Source: Linnemannia elongata
Lineage: Eukaryota > Mortierellomycota > Mortierellomycetes > Mortierellales > Mortierellaceae
Length of the DNA stretch: 64,000 nucleotides
Assembly: GCA_036320915.1 (NCBI GenBank)
Contig: JAXBDG010000008.1
Coordinates: 2,480,001-2,544,000, forward strand
Reading direction: 5' to 3'
Shown here: one piece after another, positions 36,546 through 48,278 of the stretch
Position numbering within the stretch: the stretch's first letter is position 1
How the letters are laid out: each line of letters opens with the position of its first letter
The notes under the pieces: model-generated
What the model was told of the DNA's origin: nothing
What the model saw: the letters and a program-made list of their open reading frames with translations, nothing else
The model's database searches: none
Position numbers and translations under genes: made by a program

Positions 36546-37584
36546 CTTTCACTGGCTGTTTGCCTGCCTGCCTGACTGTTGCCCTGTCAAACCCAAACCC
36601 GAGGATTTGCATCAAAGGCGGGGGTGAAAAGGATGAAAAGGAACAAACAAAAAAGATAATCTGATAGAGCAAAACAGAGGGAGAGAGACTGAGCAGAAAA
36701 TCAATAATAATAATTTAAAGTAATCGATTCAATTGAATTCAGCAGAAGGGTCTATTTTTGCAACAAACCAGTTGGTAAACAGGACCAGCACGCAGAGAGA
36801 GAGAGGAAAGTGTAGAGGGAAAGGATGGAAGGGGGGAAAAAAAAACCGTAATAGAAAATAAAAAAAAACGCCATTCCTTTTTGCTTTGCTTTCAGGTGGT
36901 TGAGCAAGGCAAAAAAAAAGTACGCAGGAGCAAAAGGACTAAAGAGGAGTTTGTCTATGCGTTTTCTTCCTTTCTACCTTTTTAGGGGGATGTGGATGTG
37001 GATATGAATATGAATGTGAATGTATGTGCCCCACTTCGCTTTGTGCTATTTAGTTTCTCACCTCCCCCCCCCCCCCCCATCCGTCTGATCCTCTTCTATC
37101 CCACCACCACCACCTTTACCTAAAGGAAAAAAAAAAAAAAGGTCAGGGCCACCGCGATGTGGAAAAATAACGCAAAGCAATTGACCCGTCCCCTTTCATC
37201 CACCATGTCCATCTTTGTCCATCTCTATCTATCTCTCTTTGCCCCTTTGCCCCCGCCGAGCAATGCCTCATTCTTATTTTGTAATAAAGTGGGTGGATGA
37301 TCCGCTCTTCGACTTTCTTATTGCATATTACCTCTCTCTTTATTCAGCCCAATCCTCGTTCTCTTTTGTTCATAATTTTGCCCCTCTCTACCTCCTCATC
37401 TCCCAAAAATAACTGCAAAGAAAAAAAAGCCTCGCTTTCAATTGATTAACAAAAAAAAAACACCACACGGTGAAGGTGGAGCGACTGAGTGGGATATGAC
37501 AATCAATCATCACCCTCGAGCGCCAAGAGATAGAAAAGAAAGGACTATGAGCGGAAAGGGAATCCGATCGAGTCAACGAAAGGA

Positions 37585-37615
<31 letters not shown>

Positions 37616-38679
37616 GACAACGGATTGACATGTAGGGTAATTGGCGTGTTCTCGATCATCGTTAAAAGAACGGAGTAGGCGTAAACGGCCGTTAATTGCC
37701 CCCTCTATGATGACATTCATGATGATGATGACTGAGAATGTCGGCCCTGGATGGGGCTGGGCTGGGCTGGACTGGGCTGTTCGTCCGTTGACGGTTGATA
37801 TGTTAACGAAAAGCGAAAAATGAAAATAGCACCCTGAAGGATAAACAGGGGGAGAGATACCAATTGGGCTGTTTGTTTAGGAAACGGTTCTATTTTGCCT
37901 TTACGCCCATTCTTCACGCTCTAGGTGAGTCGAAAGAAGGGTCAACTGGACAAGAGGCATTCCAACCGTTTAAGCATCATCCTAAAAAAAAAACACTCTT
38001 GAAAGTACATTGAACTTCAACAACAATGGTGAAGAGAGGGGGGGGACTAGTTCTTTTCTCATTTTTCTTTTTTTTCGACAGGAAATGAAAACGTTTAGTC
38101 CACAAGAACTGCTGTTTTGTGCGACCAAAAAGAGTAGACTACCTCAAGGAGGGTATCCTTCTTCTCCCACATTTTTTTTCTACAGACTAGGAGTACAAAC
38201 AGTACAATGCATTACAAAGAAGTATCAGGCAGTCTCCTTTTCTCACGCCACAAATATCCTCCCTCGGTAATTCATTCCTCCCCCCCCCTCCACCCTTCAC
38301 GCCTTCTCCCTGCTTGCCCAGGCCCCAGCCCTCTCTCTCGATCCGTAGAACAAACAATTACGCCGCAACCACCATCTATACGGCAAACTCTCTCACACAA
38401 TACGTCCATAAAGAAACCCCTTCAACTCCACTGAGATCCCAGTACAGTCAGAAAAGTCAGATGACCTACCAAGACATTACCGGTCTTCGCTCTCCCTTAC
38501 TCCTGGGTATCCCCTCCTTCCCCCCCCTTTTTCTACCCCCCCGCCCCCTCCCCGCAGCTCAGCCAAGGTCATGAAGGGAAAGATATCGCTTAAAATAAAA
38601 GCATTACTTCCCATTTCAGAAAAAGACCTGACACACATCCACCAACGAAGCAAGGGAAAAAAGAAGAGGGGAAAGGGAT

Positions 38680-39115
38680 GCGTGAAAGGGAAGCAGAGGG
38701 AATGAGAGAAGGCGGGTGTGGGACGAATTACCTCCGATCTGAGACCAAATGACGATGTACTCACAGGGAGTTTTGACAGTGAGAGGTCTAGAAGGAATGA
38801 AGGACATACAAAACAAAAAGAGAGGTCCAGCCAGCCAGCGGGGAAGCGTTAGGGTAAGGAAAACTACGTAGTTGAAGGTTGTAGCATTAGCCAAGCATAA
38901 TGACATGCACCTTTCCGTCCCACGTGAGATGGTTAGTGAAAGGGAAGTCTTCTATGGAACAAGAAAAGTGCGAAATGAAAAAAAGAAAGGAGGGCGACAG
39001 ACAAGACTGCAGAATGGTACCATCCACCGTTAGTCTTGTTCGGTCGACGGATGGATACCTTCGTTGAATGTCAGGGGGCAGAGAAGGAAGACTGGGCCTC
39101 TACGTAGGAGAAATC
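38680..39115 (-). pseudogene. Possible exons of an unrecognised or decayed gene
   Basis: Three minus-strand blocks look exon-like. One at about 39115-39060 (RRGPVFLLCPLTFNE) is followed by a gtatcc donor. One at about 38950-38910 (DFPFTNHLTWDGK) sits between catag and a gtgcat donor. One at about 38792-38733 (PLTVKTPCEYIVIWSQIG) sits between ttctag and a gtaatt donor. Phases agree between the first two blocks but not between the second and third, so this is either a relic, a mis-chosen splice set, or chance. No family recognised. Confidence 0.22.
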
Positions 39116-39454
39116 TGAGATGCTTATTTTTTGTGATAAGTGAGTCTGACCGCGTGTGGCGTTGATTGGGTCCCTGCCAAAAGAGAATGAACACAGACCA
39201 GCCCCTGCTGTTGTTGTAAAAACAAAAAAAAGCCGTTTTTCCTTTTGTCTTTTGTTCTTTGATCACCCGATGATCCCTTTCAGTCGAAACACCAATTGAC
39301 ATATCCCCTTTCCCTTCTCTTTCTCTCATTCATATTCTTTCAAGGAAAAAGGCGACACCTCCTTTGAACTTCATTGGCATATATGTATCATCATCTGTAT
39401 TATTATTAGTAGTTTTATTATAAAGTAATTTTCTTTTTGCTCCTGCAAGTCATT

Positions 39455-42114
39455 CTAAACACGACGACGACGAGCCTGTACACCACGTCCACTAGGAGGA
39501 TGTGGCCAGTGCCGGGTAGGAATATACTCCTGCCTCAACAGGACCTCCCACTCATATACCGTCGCATCCGATACTACATCCTGCAACGTCAACCTATCCC
39601 TCTTCCTCCTCCTCCTTCCTCCATCCAAAAGCACAGTCTCCTCGGTTTCTTGGAGTGCCCGGTCTCGATCCGAGGGGGTCCCGAACCGTGTCTGCTTGTG
39701 GTAGCTCATCACACTTACGCCCGAGAGGTCGATCACGTTCACAGCAGTTCTCTTCTTCTTCGTCTTCTTGGTCTTCACGTCCTGGTGGTTAGATCTTTCT
39801 GCAAGGTCGATATCGAGAGATTGAACGGGTTGCGGGTCAAATGTTCGTCTTCTCCTCTGTCTCTGTTCCTGCTGCTGCTGCTGCTGCTGTTGAAGTGTCG
39901 TAGAGGTAGAATTTGATCCGGCAGACGACAACGAAGACGATGAGCCCACCCTTCGAACCCTACGACCTTCCCTCTCGTCCCGGAAATATCCTTCCTCATC
40001 CACACCATCCATCGACACCGTACTACTTCCATCCCTGATCAACTCTCCTATGACGAGTCTAGGCGAAGGCGACGGAGAAGGCGACGGAGAAGGCGAAGAA
40101 GAGCTCGAGCTCGAAGACGAACAAGGTGAAATAGCAATTACTACACTATCACTCCTATTCCTGCCAATTCTTCCGTGACGGCCACTAGCCTCAAGGGTAT
40201 ACTCGTCCACAGAAAAAGCCACAGCCTCACGGATAAAGACGCTCGTCCGATCAAGAGCAGCGGCGGAAGAAGGATGGAATCGGAAAAGGGGAAAGATGTG
40301 TGGCATGTCCTCGTGGATGTCGATCCTGCAAGTCTGTTGTTGTTCCTCGAGTCGATTCGCCATTAGGATACATTCGTTCGCAAATCTCTCTGCCGATCCG
40401 CACACCTATTTTTTGTTTTTTTTTTTTTCGTTGTAAATAAGTGGCAAGAGGTTTAGAATATGAAGTAGATATGAGCAAAATGGATCTTTGCTGCAAATCA
40501 ATCATTAGGACAACAAGGGGACGAAAAAAAAACTTACGATGAGGACGTCGGGGATGCCAGAAAAGTCACTCTCATAAAGCGGACTGACATACTTCATCTT
40601 CAAGCAACTATCCGGACAATATACCTGCGCCCTCTGCCTCAAAACCTTTCCACCCTCTTCCTGCGTCTCCACGGAAAACTCTGCATGTCGAAACATCCCA
40701 TCAACAGCATCCGAATGCAAATGTGTGAAATCCTCATAAGGAATACAATCCGTCAACGCATTCTCCTTGAACGATGGTAAAGCCTGAGTGAGATCCAACC
40801 ATGGCGACCAGGTCACGATTTTGACGGGTTGTGGGATGGAGGGTGAGGCATGGTCGCGGAGGAGAAGGCTTAGTGCCAGGGCAAGACCGCCTCCTGCAGA
40901 GTCGCCCATGAAGACGATTTGGCGTGGTTGGAAGGTATCTGTGGGTCGTTGTGGGGTGGGTGTGGGAGTGGTGGTCAGTCCGAAGGTTTCAGAGACGGAT
41001 TGGTCCAAGAGCCACATATAGCATGATAATGCGTCGACCAGTGCTGCCGGGAACGGGTATTGTGGTGCCAACCTATAGTTGATCTATTGACAAAAGTATC
41101 AGCATCGATGCTCAAAAATATTTAAAAGAGAAAATAAAAAGACGACCAATGAAACCAAAAAGACTTACAGTAAGGATGCGAACGTGCTTGCCGAGGCGGC
41201 GAACAAGGGGTCCAATGAGGACACGATGCTCCTCCTTGGATCCTGTATAATACCCACCTCCGTGGAAATAAAGCACCGCCGCCATATTGTCGCTTGTCAT
41301 CTCGGCCTTGTCAGCATCCGTCTCGGCAGGGCCCACATACTCGAGCCACTCTGCATCCAGTCCTTCTGCAAACTTGTCCTCCTTATGCACCTTCCTTCCT
41401 GTCCTCTTGTTACGAGGCATCTTCTTGTCGGTATGAATCGAGTTCAGTTCCATATCCGCCTCCCTTTGCACCTTGACCGACAATCCTCCTTCCTCTTCCT
41501 GTTCCCGGCTGGTTCTAGACTTATTAGTCTTTCTCTGACGATGATCATCATGTTCGGCCTCCTTCCTGTGCCAATTAAGCAACCCACGCTCCTGCTCCGT
41601 CAAATTATCATAGACAATCGATTCTGCCCGGTTCCTAAAGGGAAAAGCTGGGATCTTGATTTTCTTGACTTGAATTCCTGCAGGTGCGGTCATGAAAGGA
41701 ATAGACCTCGATCGGCCTTGACAGTCTTCGATGGTCAACTTGTCGGCATGACGGAGGTATACTTTGAGGAATGAGAGTGATAGTGCCAGTCGTAATGACC
41801 ACGTCCTAGTGCGGTTGTACGTAAGAGAAGGAGGGGGGGATGGTAAATAAATAAGGTTAGCGACCGTTTTTTTTTTTATTTATTACCTCTTGTCCCCCCT
41901 TAGTTTTTGTCCATTCCTCCTCTCCCCTTTCACCACTTCACTATCATCGTTGGTCATTCTGTGGTCAACAAAAAAAAAAAAAAAGGAAAGGGCAAACAAG
42001 GTTCTATTGAGCACAACTGTGACCAAAATAAACAAAATTCCTGTCCCTTGCTGTCCCTCCACACAATTCCTGCACCACCACCACCACCGCTACCCCCTCC
42101 TCCCCCCCCCCCCC

Positions 42115-42170
<56 letters not shown>

Positions 42171-42986
42171 GAACCAGTTGAAGAGAAAGTGAACATGACA
42201 AGACTGAGAGCCCTGATCAAACAATAAGAACCAAACAAGCATGACAGGCACAACATGTAACGGTACACCATGCACTGTACTATACAAACCAAAAAGCAAT
42301 TAAAAAAAAAGGGACAATGAAAAAAAAAAAAAAATCCCCCTTCCCAATCGCTTTTTTCCCGTACAGTCAGACAGCAGGCACTCAGCCCTTTCCATCCAAC
42401 AAGCAAGAGGTAAAGAAACTTACTTGCGCATCCCTTGGCCTTTGCCTCGATCCCCAGCATGACTAACCCTCCATCCGAAAAGCCAGACCAAAAAGCTCGG
42501 GATCCAAGTCAAGAAAACCCAGAAGAGAAAGGGAACCTGGGCGATAAAGAAGATTGTCGAGGCCAGATCAAGGGGTTCGGGTTCGTTGGGGAAGAGCCAA
42601 GCAGTGAAGCGGTTGTAGCAGAGTGCGATGCTGGAGTAGATCCAGTCCGAAAGAAAGGACGTGAGTGACGACAGGCGAGAGGGGGACTGGGGCTGTTGTT
42701 GAGTATGGATTGGAGAGTAGGTGGAAGAGTATGTGGAGGAGAAGGAAGAAGATGATGATCGAGAGAAGGAGTAATGGTGATGAAGATCAGAGGTATGGTG
42801 TTCACGGGTTGTTGTATTGATGGAGGAGAGGAGGGGTTCCTGTGGGGACGAGTAGGAGTAATGGCTGTTGTCGTCTGGGTATGGGGTGTAGGAATCCTCG
42901 TTGCCTCTGGAGGTAGATGATGAAGACGTTGTGGAAGTAATAGTGGGAGGAAGAGTATCTCCTGTGAGGATATCGACCGCCACCAT
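39455..42986 (-). CDS. Membrane-anchored HSL-type alpha/beta hydrolase
   Basis: Four exons (42986-42424, 41805-41169, 41083-40538, 40405-39455) encode 898 residues, far longer than a bare HSL/arylacetamide-deacetylase domain (about 300-400). A Ser/Thr/His-rich N terminus leads to a hydrophobic segment (about 142-171, STIFFIAQVPFLFWVFLTWI) likely to anchor it in the ER or a droplet membrane. The oxyanion motif HGGG is at 369-372, the nucleophile motif GDSAGGG has Ser462, INYRLAPQYPFPAAL is the usual block after HGGG, and DMPHIF gives His618. The acidic member falls in CGSAERFANE (probably Glu588), where HSL enzymes usually have Asp. A charged insertion (about 240-330) precedes HGGG, and the last 200 residues are Arg/Ser/Gln-rich. 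It probably cleaves esters of lipids or sterols; the substrate is unknown. Confidence 0.88.
40073..40099 (-). repeat. 12-base tandem within coding sequence
   Basis: About two and a half copies of gaaggcgacgga, coding a Ser-Pro dipeptide-like run (SPSPSPSPSP) in the C-terminal tail of the HSL-type hydrolase. Confidence 0.7.
42102..42168. repeat. C14-A53 homopolymer junction inside an intron
   Basis: A run of 14 C is followed directly by 53 A, the longest homopolymer in the window. It sits in the first intron (42423-41806) of the HSL-type hydrolase gene, so the transcript carries a U53 tract. Confidence 0.93.
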
Positions 42987-44910
42987 TTTCTATGTCTTTT
43001 GTGAAAAGGCTGTTGATGTTTCGTTGTTCAGCCCAGTTTTGAAGACGTTGGATGTCTGTGCTCGGTTGATGTGGCTGTCTTGTTTTGTTGAAGTGAGAGT
43101 GAGAGTGAGAGATGAGGGTTGGGTATCTGTGGTGTGAAAAGTAAGAGAAGGAAGAAGAAAGGAAGGGTATATATATATGCTAAAGAGATTTGCGGAAAAA
43201 AGAAAGAGAGGAAAGAGAAAGAGAAGAAGAAGAAGAAAAAGAAGACGATGAAGAAATGAGAGTGAATCCGTGGGTGGAGAAAATGAGTGGCGAATTATCT
43301 CATGTGAGAATCCAAAATCGCACCTTCTCTCTCTCTCTCTCTTTCTTTCTCGCTCTCGATAAGAAAAGTAGAGTGAGACAGAGACAAAAATAAAGTCGAG
43401 AAATCAATCTTTATTTGCCTGATTGAACACACTTATCACACAGCCTGCTTGTTAACTTGCTTGTCGTTAGTGCACAAAAACCTGATATTCATATCCGAAC
43501 CACTCCTTCTTGGCTGCAAAAAAAAATCATCCCACTCTTTCTCTCCTCCACACCATTACCATTACATGAACACTGACACATATGCACATGCATCTCCTTC
43601 ATATCGAGCTTGCCCTTTTTATTGTACCCTTTCTTAGCAATCGGTGGAGAAGAAAAAAGATGAAGATGAAAGAAAGAAAAACCAGATGAAGCGAACAAAG
43701 CGCACTACCCTCTCTCCTCTGACTGAATGAAAAACAATCGAGAACCACCACATCATCAAAACTTAGGCTGAACAGGAATGTTTCTTTATTCTACGAGAGA
43801 CAAAACAAACGAGCCGGTGGGAAACCCAATTGTACCCTCTTTCCTATATAGTCTACCTCATGATGCATGTCTCGTGTGCTTCAATGGATCAAAGACTCTC
43901 CAACCTGTTTTCCAACAACTCACACGCACCCAGGTCGGATAGAAGGGAAACCTCTCTTTTTTTTTTGAGCGCCATTGGAGAGCGAATGACCATTAACACA
44001 TGATATGTAAAAAAGGGGGGAGACCCCACCAGAGCAGAAGAGACCTTCATTCACTCTTCGCCATCAAGCTGTTCCCCTCCTTGTTTAACAACACGAACCC
44101 TTTCCTCTTTCATGGTTCCTCCCTTGAGCAATATTATTTCAAGGGGAGTAAAAAGGTTGAAGTACACAACTATCACCTGGCTACAATAAAAAAATGTGTT
44201 GGGTTGCTCGTCTCGTTTTCTTCTCAACCACAGGAACTAACTGCACAAAAAAAAACAACCAAGAATGTTAGATGTGAGAGGAGATATGAAGAAGACGATG
44301 ACTGAAACTTAATAACCAACGCGTATGTGTGGTTCTTTTAGCATTTCGTTCTTGTCTTGTTTGCCACTTCTTTCGACACCACCTGCCTAACTTTTTGTTT
44401 ACAAGGGATTCCCAGGGGAAGAGGAGTGGCCTTATGACAACACGACATCAAAAGGAATCTAGAGAAAACAAAAACAAGAATAAAGACTGCGAATAACAGG
44501 GGAGGGGAGGTAAGAAAGGTAAAAAAAAACACGCGATCGAGTAAAAGGACAAAGAAGGAAGTGGCATAGGAATGATCCTCCACTAGCCAAAGTTATGCCA
44601 ATGCCCCCACACGTGTACGATTAGCAACATTCTGCGCCATGTTTTTAACCTGTTTGCAACGGTCGTCCAGGGCGGTGTGACCTCTTCAACAACCAAAGCA
44701 AAGGGGAGAGAAAATAATCGTCCTGTGTCGATACATTACAACATGCATGCATTTTGCACCCTCATCCTATGATGATACTTCTTGAACAGCAGCAAAAAAA
44801 AAATGTCGAAGGTTGTTCATCAAGTTCTTGTTTCTTTCTATTTGATCTATTTTTTTTTGTCTAGGGTATCAATTCTATCAAAGTGTGTTGTCTTTTCCAT
44901 GCTGTCATAT
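42987..44910. other. 1.9 kb intergenic region, no gene seen
   Basis: The part next to 42986 is the hydrolase promoter, with gtgaga repeats near 43094-43110 and GA-rich DNA at 43190-43260. The rest is mixed sequence without credible exons, ending in the 3' flank of the FAD-protein gene. Confidence 0.5.
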
Positions 44911-47900
44911 CTACGCATGCGCCCATCGTCGCCCACTGCCGCCAAGACTCTCGACCACAACCACCATCCACCATTGGACAACCGCAACAAGGTATAAGAC
45001 CATCATCCAGGCAACCTCCACAAACACATTCGTTGACCTCCACACCTTACTCTCTCCTCTACCTCCTACTTGCCCACGGTGACGATCGGTCTCGTCCATC
45101 CATAGCGCATCCTTCCATGAGTTGGCAAAGTACTCTGAGCTGACTGTACTCCTTCTTCCTCCTCTTGGCTTCTTTTGTTGTTGTTGCTGTTGTTGCTCGG
45201 ACTGCTCGCGTTGTTGACGGGCATGACGGCGTTCGGTGTCGATCTTCAGGAAGGAGTCTGCGGAGGCGGTGGAGGAGGGTGCGAGGCGGAGGGAGGGTTC
45301 TGAGGCGATAATTCGGTCCATGACTTGCACTGCGCTGACGACACAACCTTCAGAGAGTGGGATCCCGGGGGAAGCGTAACTGCCCACGAACCAAACTCGA
45401 TCCGATACTGGTACATCCTCCTCTTCCTCCTCCACATCATCATCATCATCTCCGTTGCCTTCATCACCCTTGTCCTGCAAGAAGCGACGAGTAGTAAAAG
45501 AGGCAGTAGAAGACGTACGTCGGTGACGGCGATGGTGAAGATGCTGTTGGCGGTTATGACGGCGTCGACGGATCGTCTGACGGTCCATCCGGAGATGGAG
45601 CTCGTCCAGGGCTTTCATGGACTGTGGGTCCACCACAGGCCTCTCAAACCACGCAGAAGCGATCACAGTCCCTGGGCGAGGCGGGAACAAGGGGTTCGTG
45701 GTCTGCAGAACCGGAGTTCCACTCTCTCCTGCAACGTTCTTGTCCCATCTCAACAAATGAGTCGCCATGGCAGAATTATACCTCCTCATCGTCGCAGGAT
45801 CCCTATAACCAGCTCTCTCCTTGAGAGACGCCTCCAGGTCCTCAAAGTGTGCCCTCAAGGAATGGCTAGTCGTGATCCCCAATTGACTGCTCCCTCTCCG
45901 ACTCATCGACAGCGGTAACCGGAACCGACTGTTGCTCTTACTCAGAGGCGATGAGACTCTCAGCGAAAAAAGTGACGTCCGAGGAGACTTGGCCTTCTTG
46001 GACCGCAAAGCCATCTCATGCTCGAGATCCTTTGAGATCCGGTTGAGGGGCGAGGCCAGGACATCTGCAGAGCTAGATTTGGCAATGTTGAGGAGCCGCC
46101 AGTCCTGGGGGTCTCTTGGGAGGAAGGATGTGGTGTCGGTATGGACAATCACCTGGGTCCGCTCGTAGGGGAACTTGGAGAGGGTCTTGATGGACTCGTA
46201 GAATGGGTGTGTGGGAGGGATCGAATCGACTGAGGGGGCATCTTGGTTGTTGACACTATTGGTGGCGGCGGTAGAAAGTCTCGAGTCCAAGAGTTGGTCG
46301 CTGTCATTGCTTCCAGTACCACTATCTTCGTCATCGTCGTCATTATATCTCTTTCTGCGTTGAACACCCGCAAGGGTAGCAGCTGCTTGGTTGGCCTGCG
46401 TCGCAAAGATAACATGGTCAAACGCCCACTCCTGTCCATCCGAATCAACCAAGATGACTGGCCCCGAGCCCCTTGTTTCAGTCGCCTCCTTCTTCCCAGC
46501 ACCGTCATCATGACCTTGACCATGACCATCGTCACCACCTTCCTCCCTCCTCGCCTTCCTTCTCGACTGCTTCCTATGCCTGCTATCAAGGACATGCTCA
46601 ATCTTAGTCCCATAATGCACAGTCCGAATATTCTCCGACAACGCCTCGGTGACCTCATTAACACTCGAGTCAACGACCTGCATCCGCCCAAAGGGCATAC
46701 ACCTCGCCACATACTCGAGCACAACGCAGGCGGGGTACTCCATCATCCTTTCGAAACTGCAAGTACAGATACAGGCAAATAGAGGCACAAAGAACTCTGC
46801 AAACTCAAAACTGTATCCACCACCTTCTAGGAACTCTCTCAAAGAGATCACTCGTCCGTTCCCCCACTCGATTGGATGTTTTCCAATATCCATCATTTGG
46901 CCCTTGGAAAGAAACTCTTTGGAAACAAAAAGAATCCGGAGATAGTCTCGGGCGATCCGACAATATCCCAAGACGCGACGGCTGAAGGGGAAGGGGTTAA
47001 GGAAAGAGAAGGGGGGCACATCTGGCAAGGTAACCGTGCTGGTGAGGGATGCTTTGTAGGATCTTGAGGAGAGGTAAGGGTCCTGGACTTTTGGGGTGGT
47101 AGTAGCGGCATGGTTGTCGTTGTCGATGTTGAAGCATGAGAGGGTATTGTCTGCGTCACGGAACTTGACGCCGATCGATCGATAAAGTCGTACCAAGTTT
47201 GGGTAGTACTCTAATGGAGGAAAAGAGATGAGGTTGCAAGATGCGATGGTTGGATAAACAAGTGATTAGTTTCAATGGTCAACAAAAAACAAATGATGGA
47301 GCAAGAAAGGGGAGAGGGAGCACACAGCATTGCCCTTTTGTCAGTGTGACCTCTCACATCAATTAGACAGGAATAGAACAGCAATAGCAACGAAGACAAC
47401 AACAAGAGCACGAGTGAAAAAAAAATGCATGGGGTTGGAGGTAGTAGTTGTAAGCAAAAATATATAAAAGGTACCTGGAAAGAAACTTCTCATGGGGACA
47501 TCCATGCGTCTTCCTTGTTGGAGATGCGTATCGTTGGGGTGGTTATGATCCTGGTCCTGGTCTGGTCGGCCACTACCATGAGATTGTCCTTGGGCAATAG
47601 CACATGCCTGACATGGGCAATTTACTGCCAGAGAAGCCGAGTCCATGCCTAAATACATAGTTTTTTTTGAGAGCATTACATATGCCGAAAATGTGAGAGG
47701 AGGGTTTGGTAATAATGCAACAAAATCCATGTGAGTCCATATGCCTTTAGTTGAAAGTTCTAATTGTGGTTTCAGAGAACAATGGCATGACAATTGGATC
47801 GTTGGAGGGCGGGGTACGAGAATGAAAGAAAAAGGTCCGAGAAAGGGAAGGAAGCAATTTCAAGGGGTCATGGAAGGATGTAAAACAGGATGAGCAGCGG

Positions 47901-48278
47901 TTTGTTGTCGAACGAACAAAAGAAAAAGAAAAGGAAGGAAAAATTACCAAGGGAATGTGCCTTTTCGAAGAGGTGCACATCGACACCGAGATCGCCATGG
48001 CCCTGGTCGGTGTGGAGGGACGAGAGGAGATGACCGACGGTGAGACCCGCAAGACCGGACCCAATGACCGCAACACGGAGTCGCTTTTGAGGTAGAGGAT
48101 CGTCTGTTAAAGGGGTCTGTGTGTTTGTTGTGTGGATAGGATGGGAGGCAAAGAAGGAGGAGGTCGAGTTGGATCGAGAGTGGAAAGGGGACTTGTGAGG
48201 GGCCAGCGGGTGCTCGTTCACACTCTGGTGGTGCTGATGTTGTTGTTGTTGTTGTGGTTGTAGTTGTTGAGAGGGCAT
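44911..48278 (-). CDS. COG2907-like FAD/NAD(P)-binding amine-oxidase-fold protein
   Basis: Three exons (48278-47948, 47648-47475, 47210-44911) join in phase 1 each time to give 934 residues. A Gln/His-rich leader of about 65 residues precedes the dinucleotide-binding motif VAVIGSGLAGLTVG (GSGLAG 73-78). EYYPNLVRLYRSIGV and FFVPLFACICTCSFERMMEYPA follow the substrate-domain pattern of the COG2907 flavoproteins, as do DHVIFATQANQA, TNPLFPPRPG, ASAWFERPVVD and the C-terminal FAD-contact block VWFVGSYASPGIPLSEGCVV. Bacterial members often sit beside cyclopropane fatty-acid synthase genes and are thought to act on lipids; a role here is inference. Lys/Arg-, Asp- and Gln-rich insertions make it about twice the bacterial length. 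A hydrophobic segment near the C terminus (VEVAWMMVLYLVAVVQWWMV) suggests membrane attachment. Confidence 0.85.

Larger units (their letters stand above)
34842..39454. other. 4.6 kb intergenic region, repeat-rich
   Basis: Starts with the Zn2Cys6 promoter, which carries a gtgagt array (34967-35011), GA-rich DNA (35100-35400) and a TC microsatellite. Two poly-T runs and a C14 run (near 37065-37078) follow. No gene could be built. A minus-strand stretch at 38650-39150 has exon-like pieces and is described as a candidate. Confidence 0.5.
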
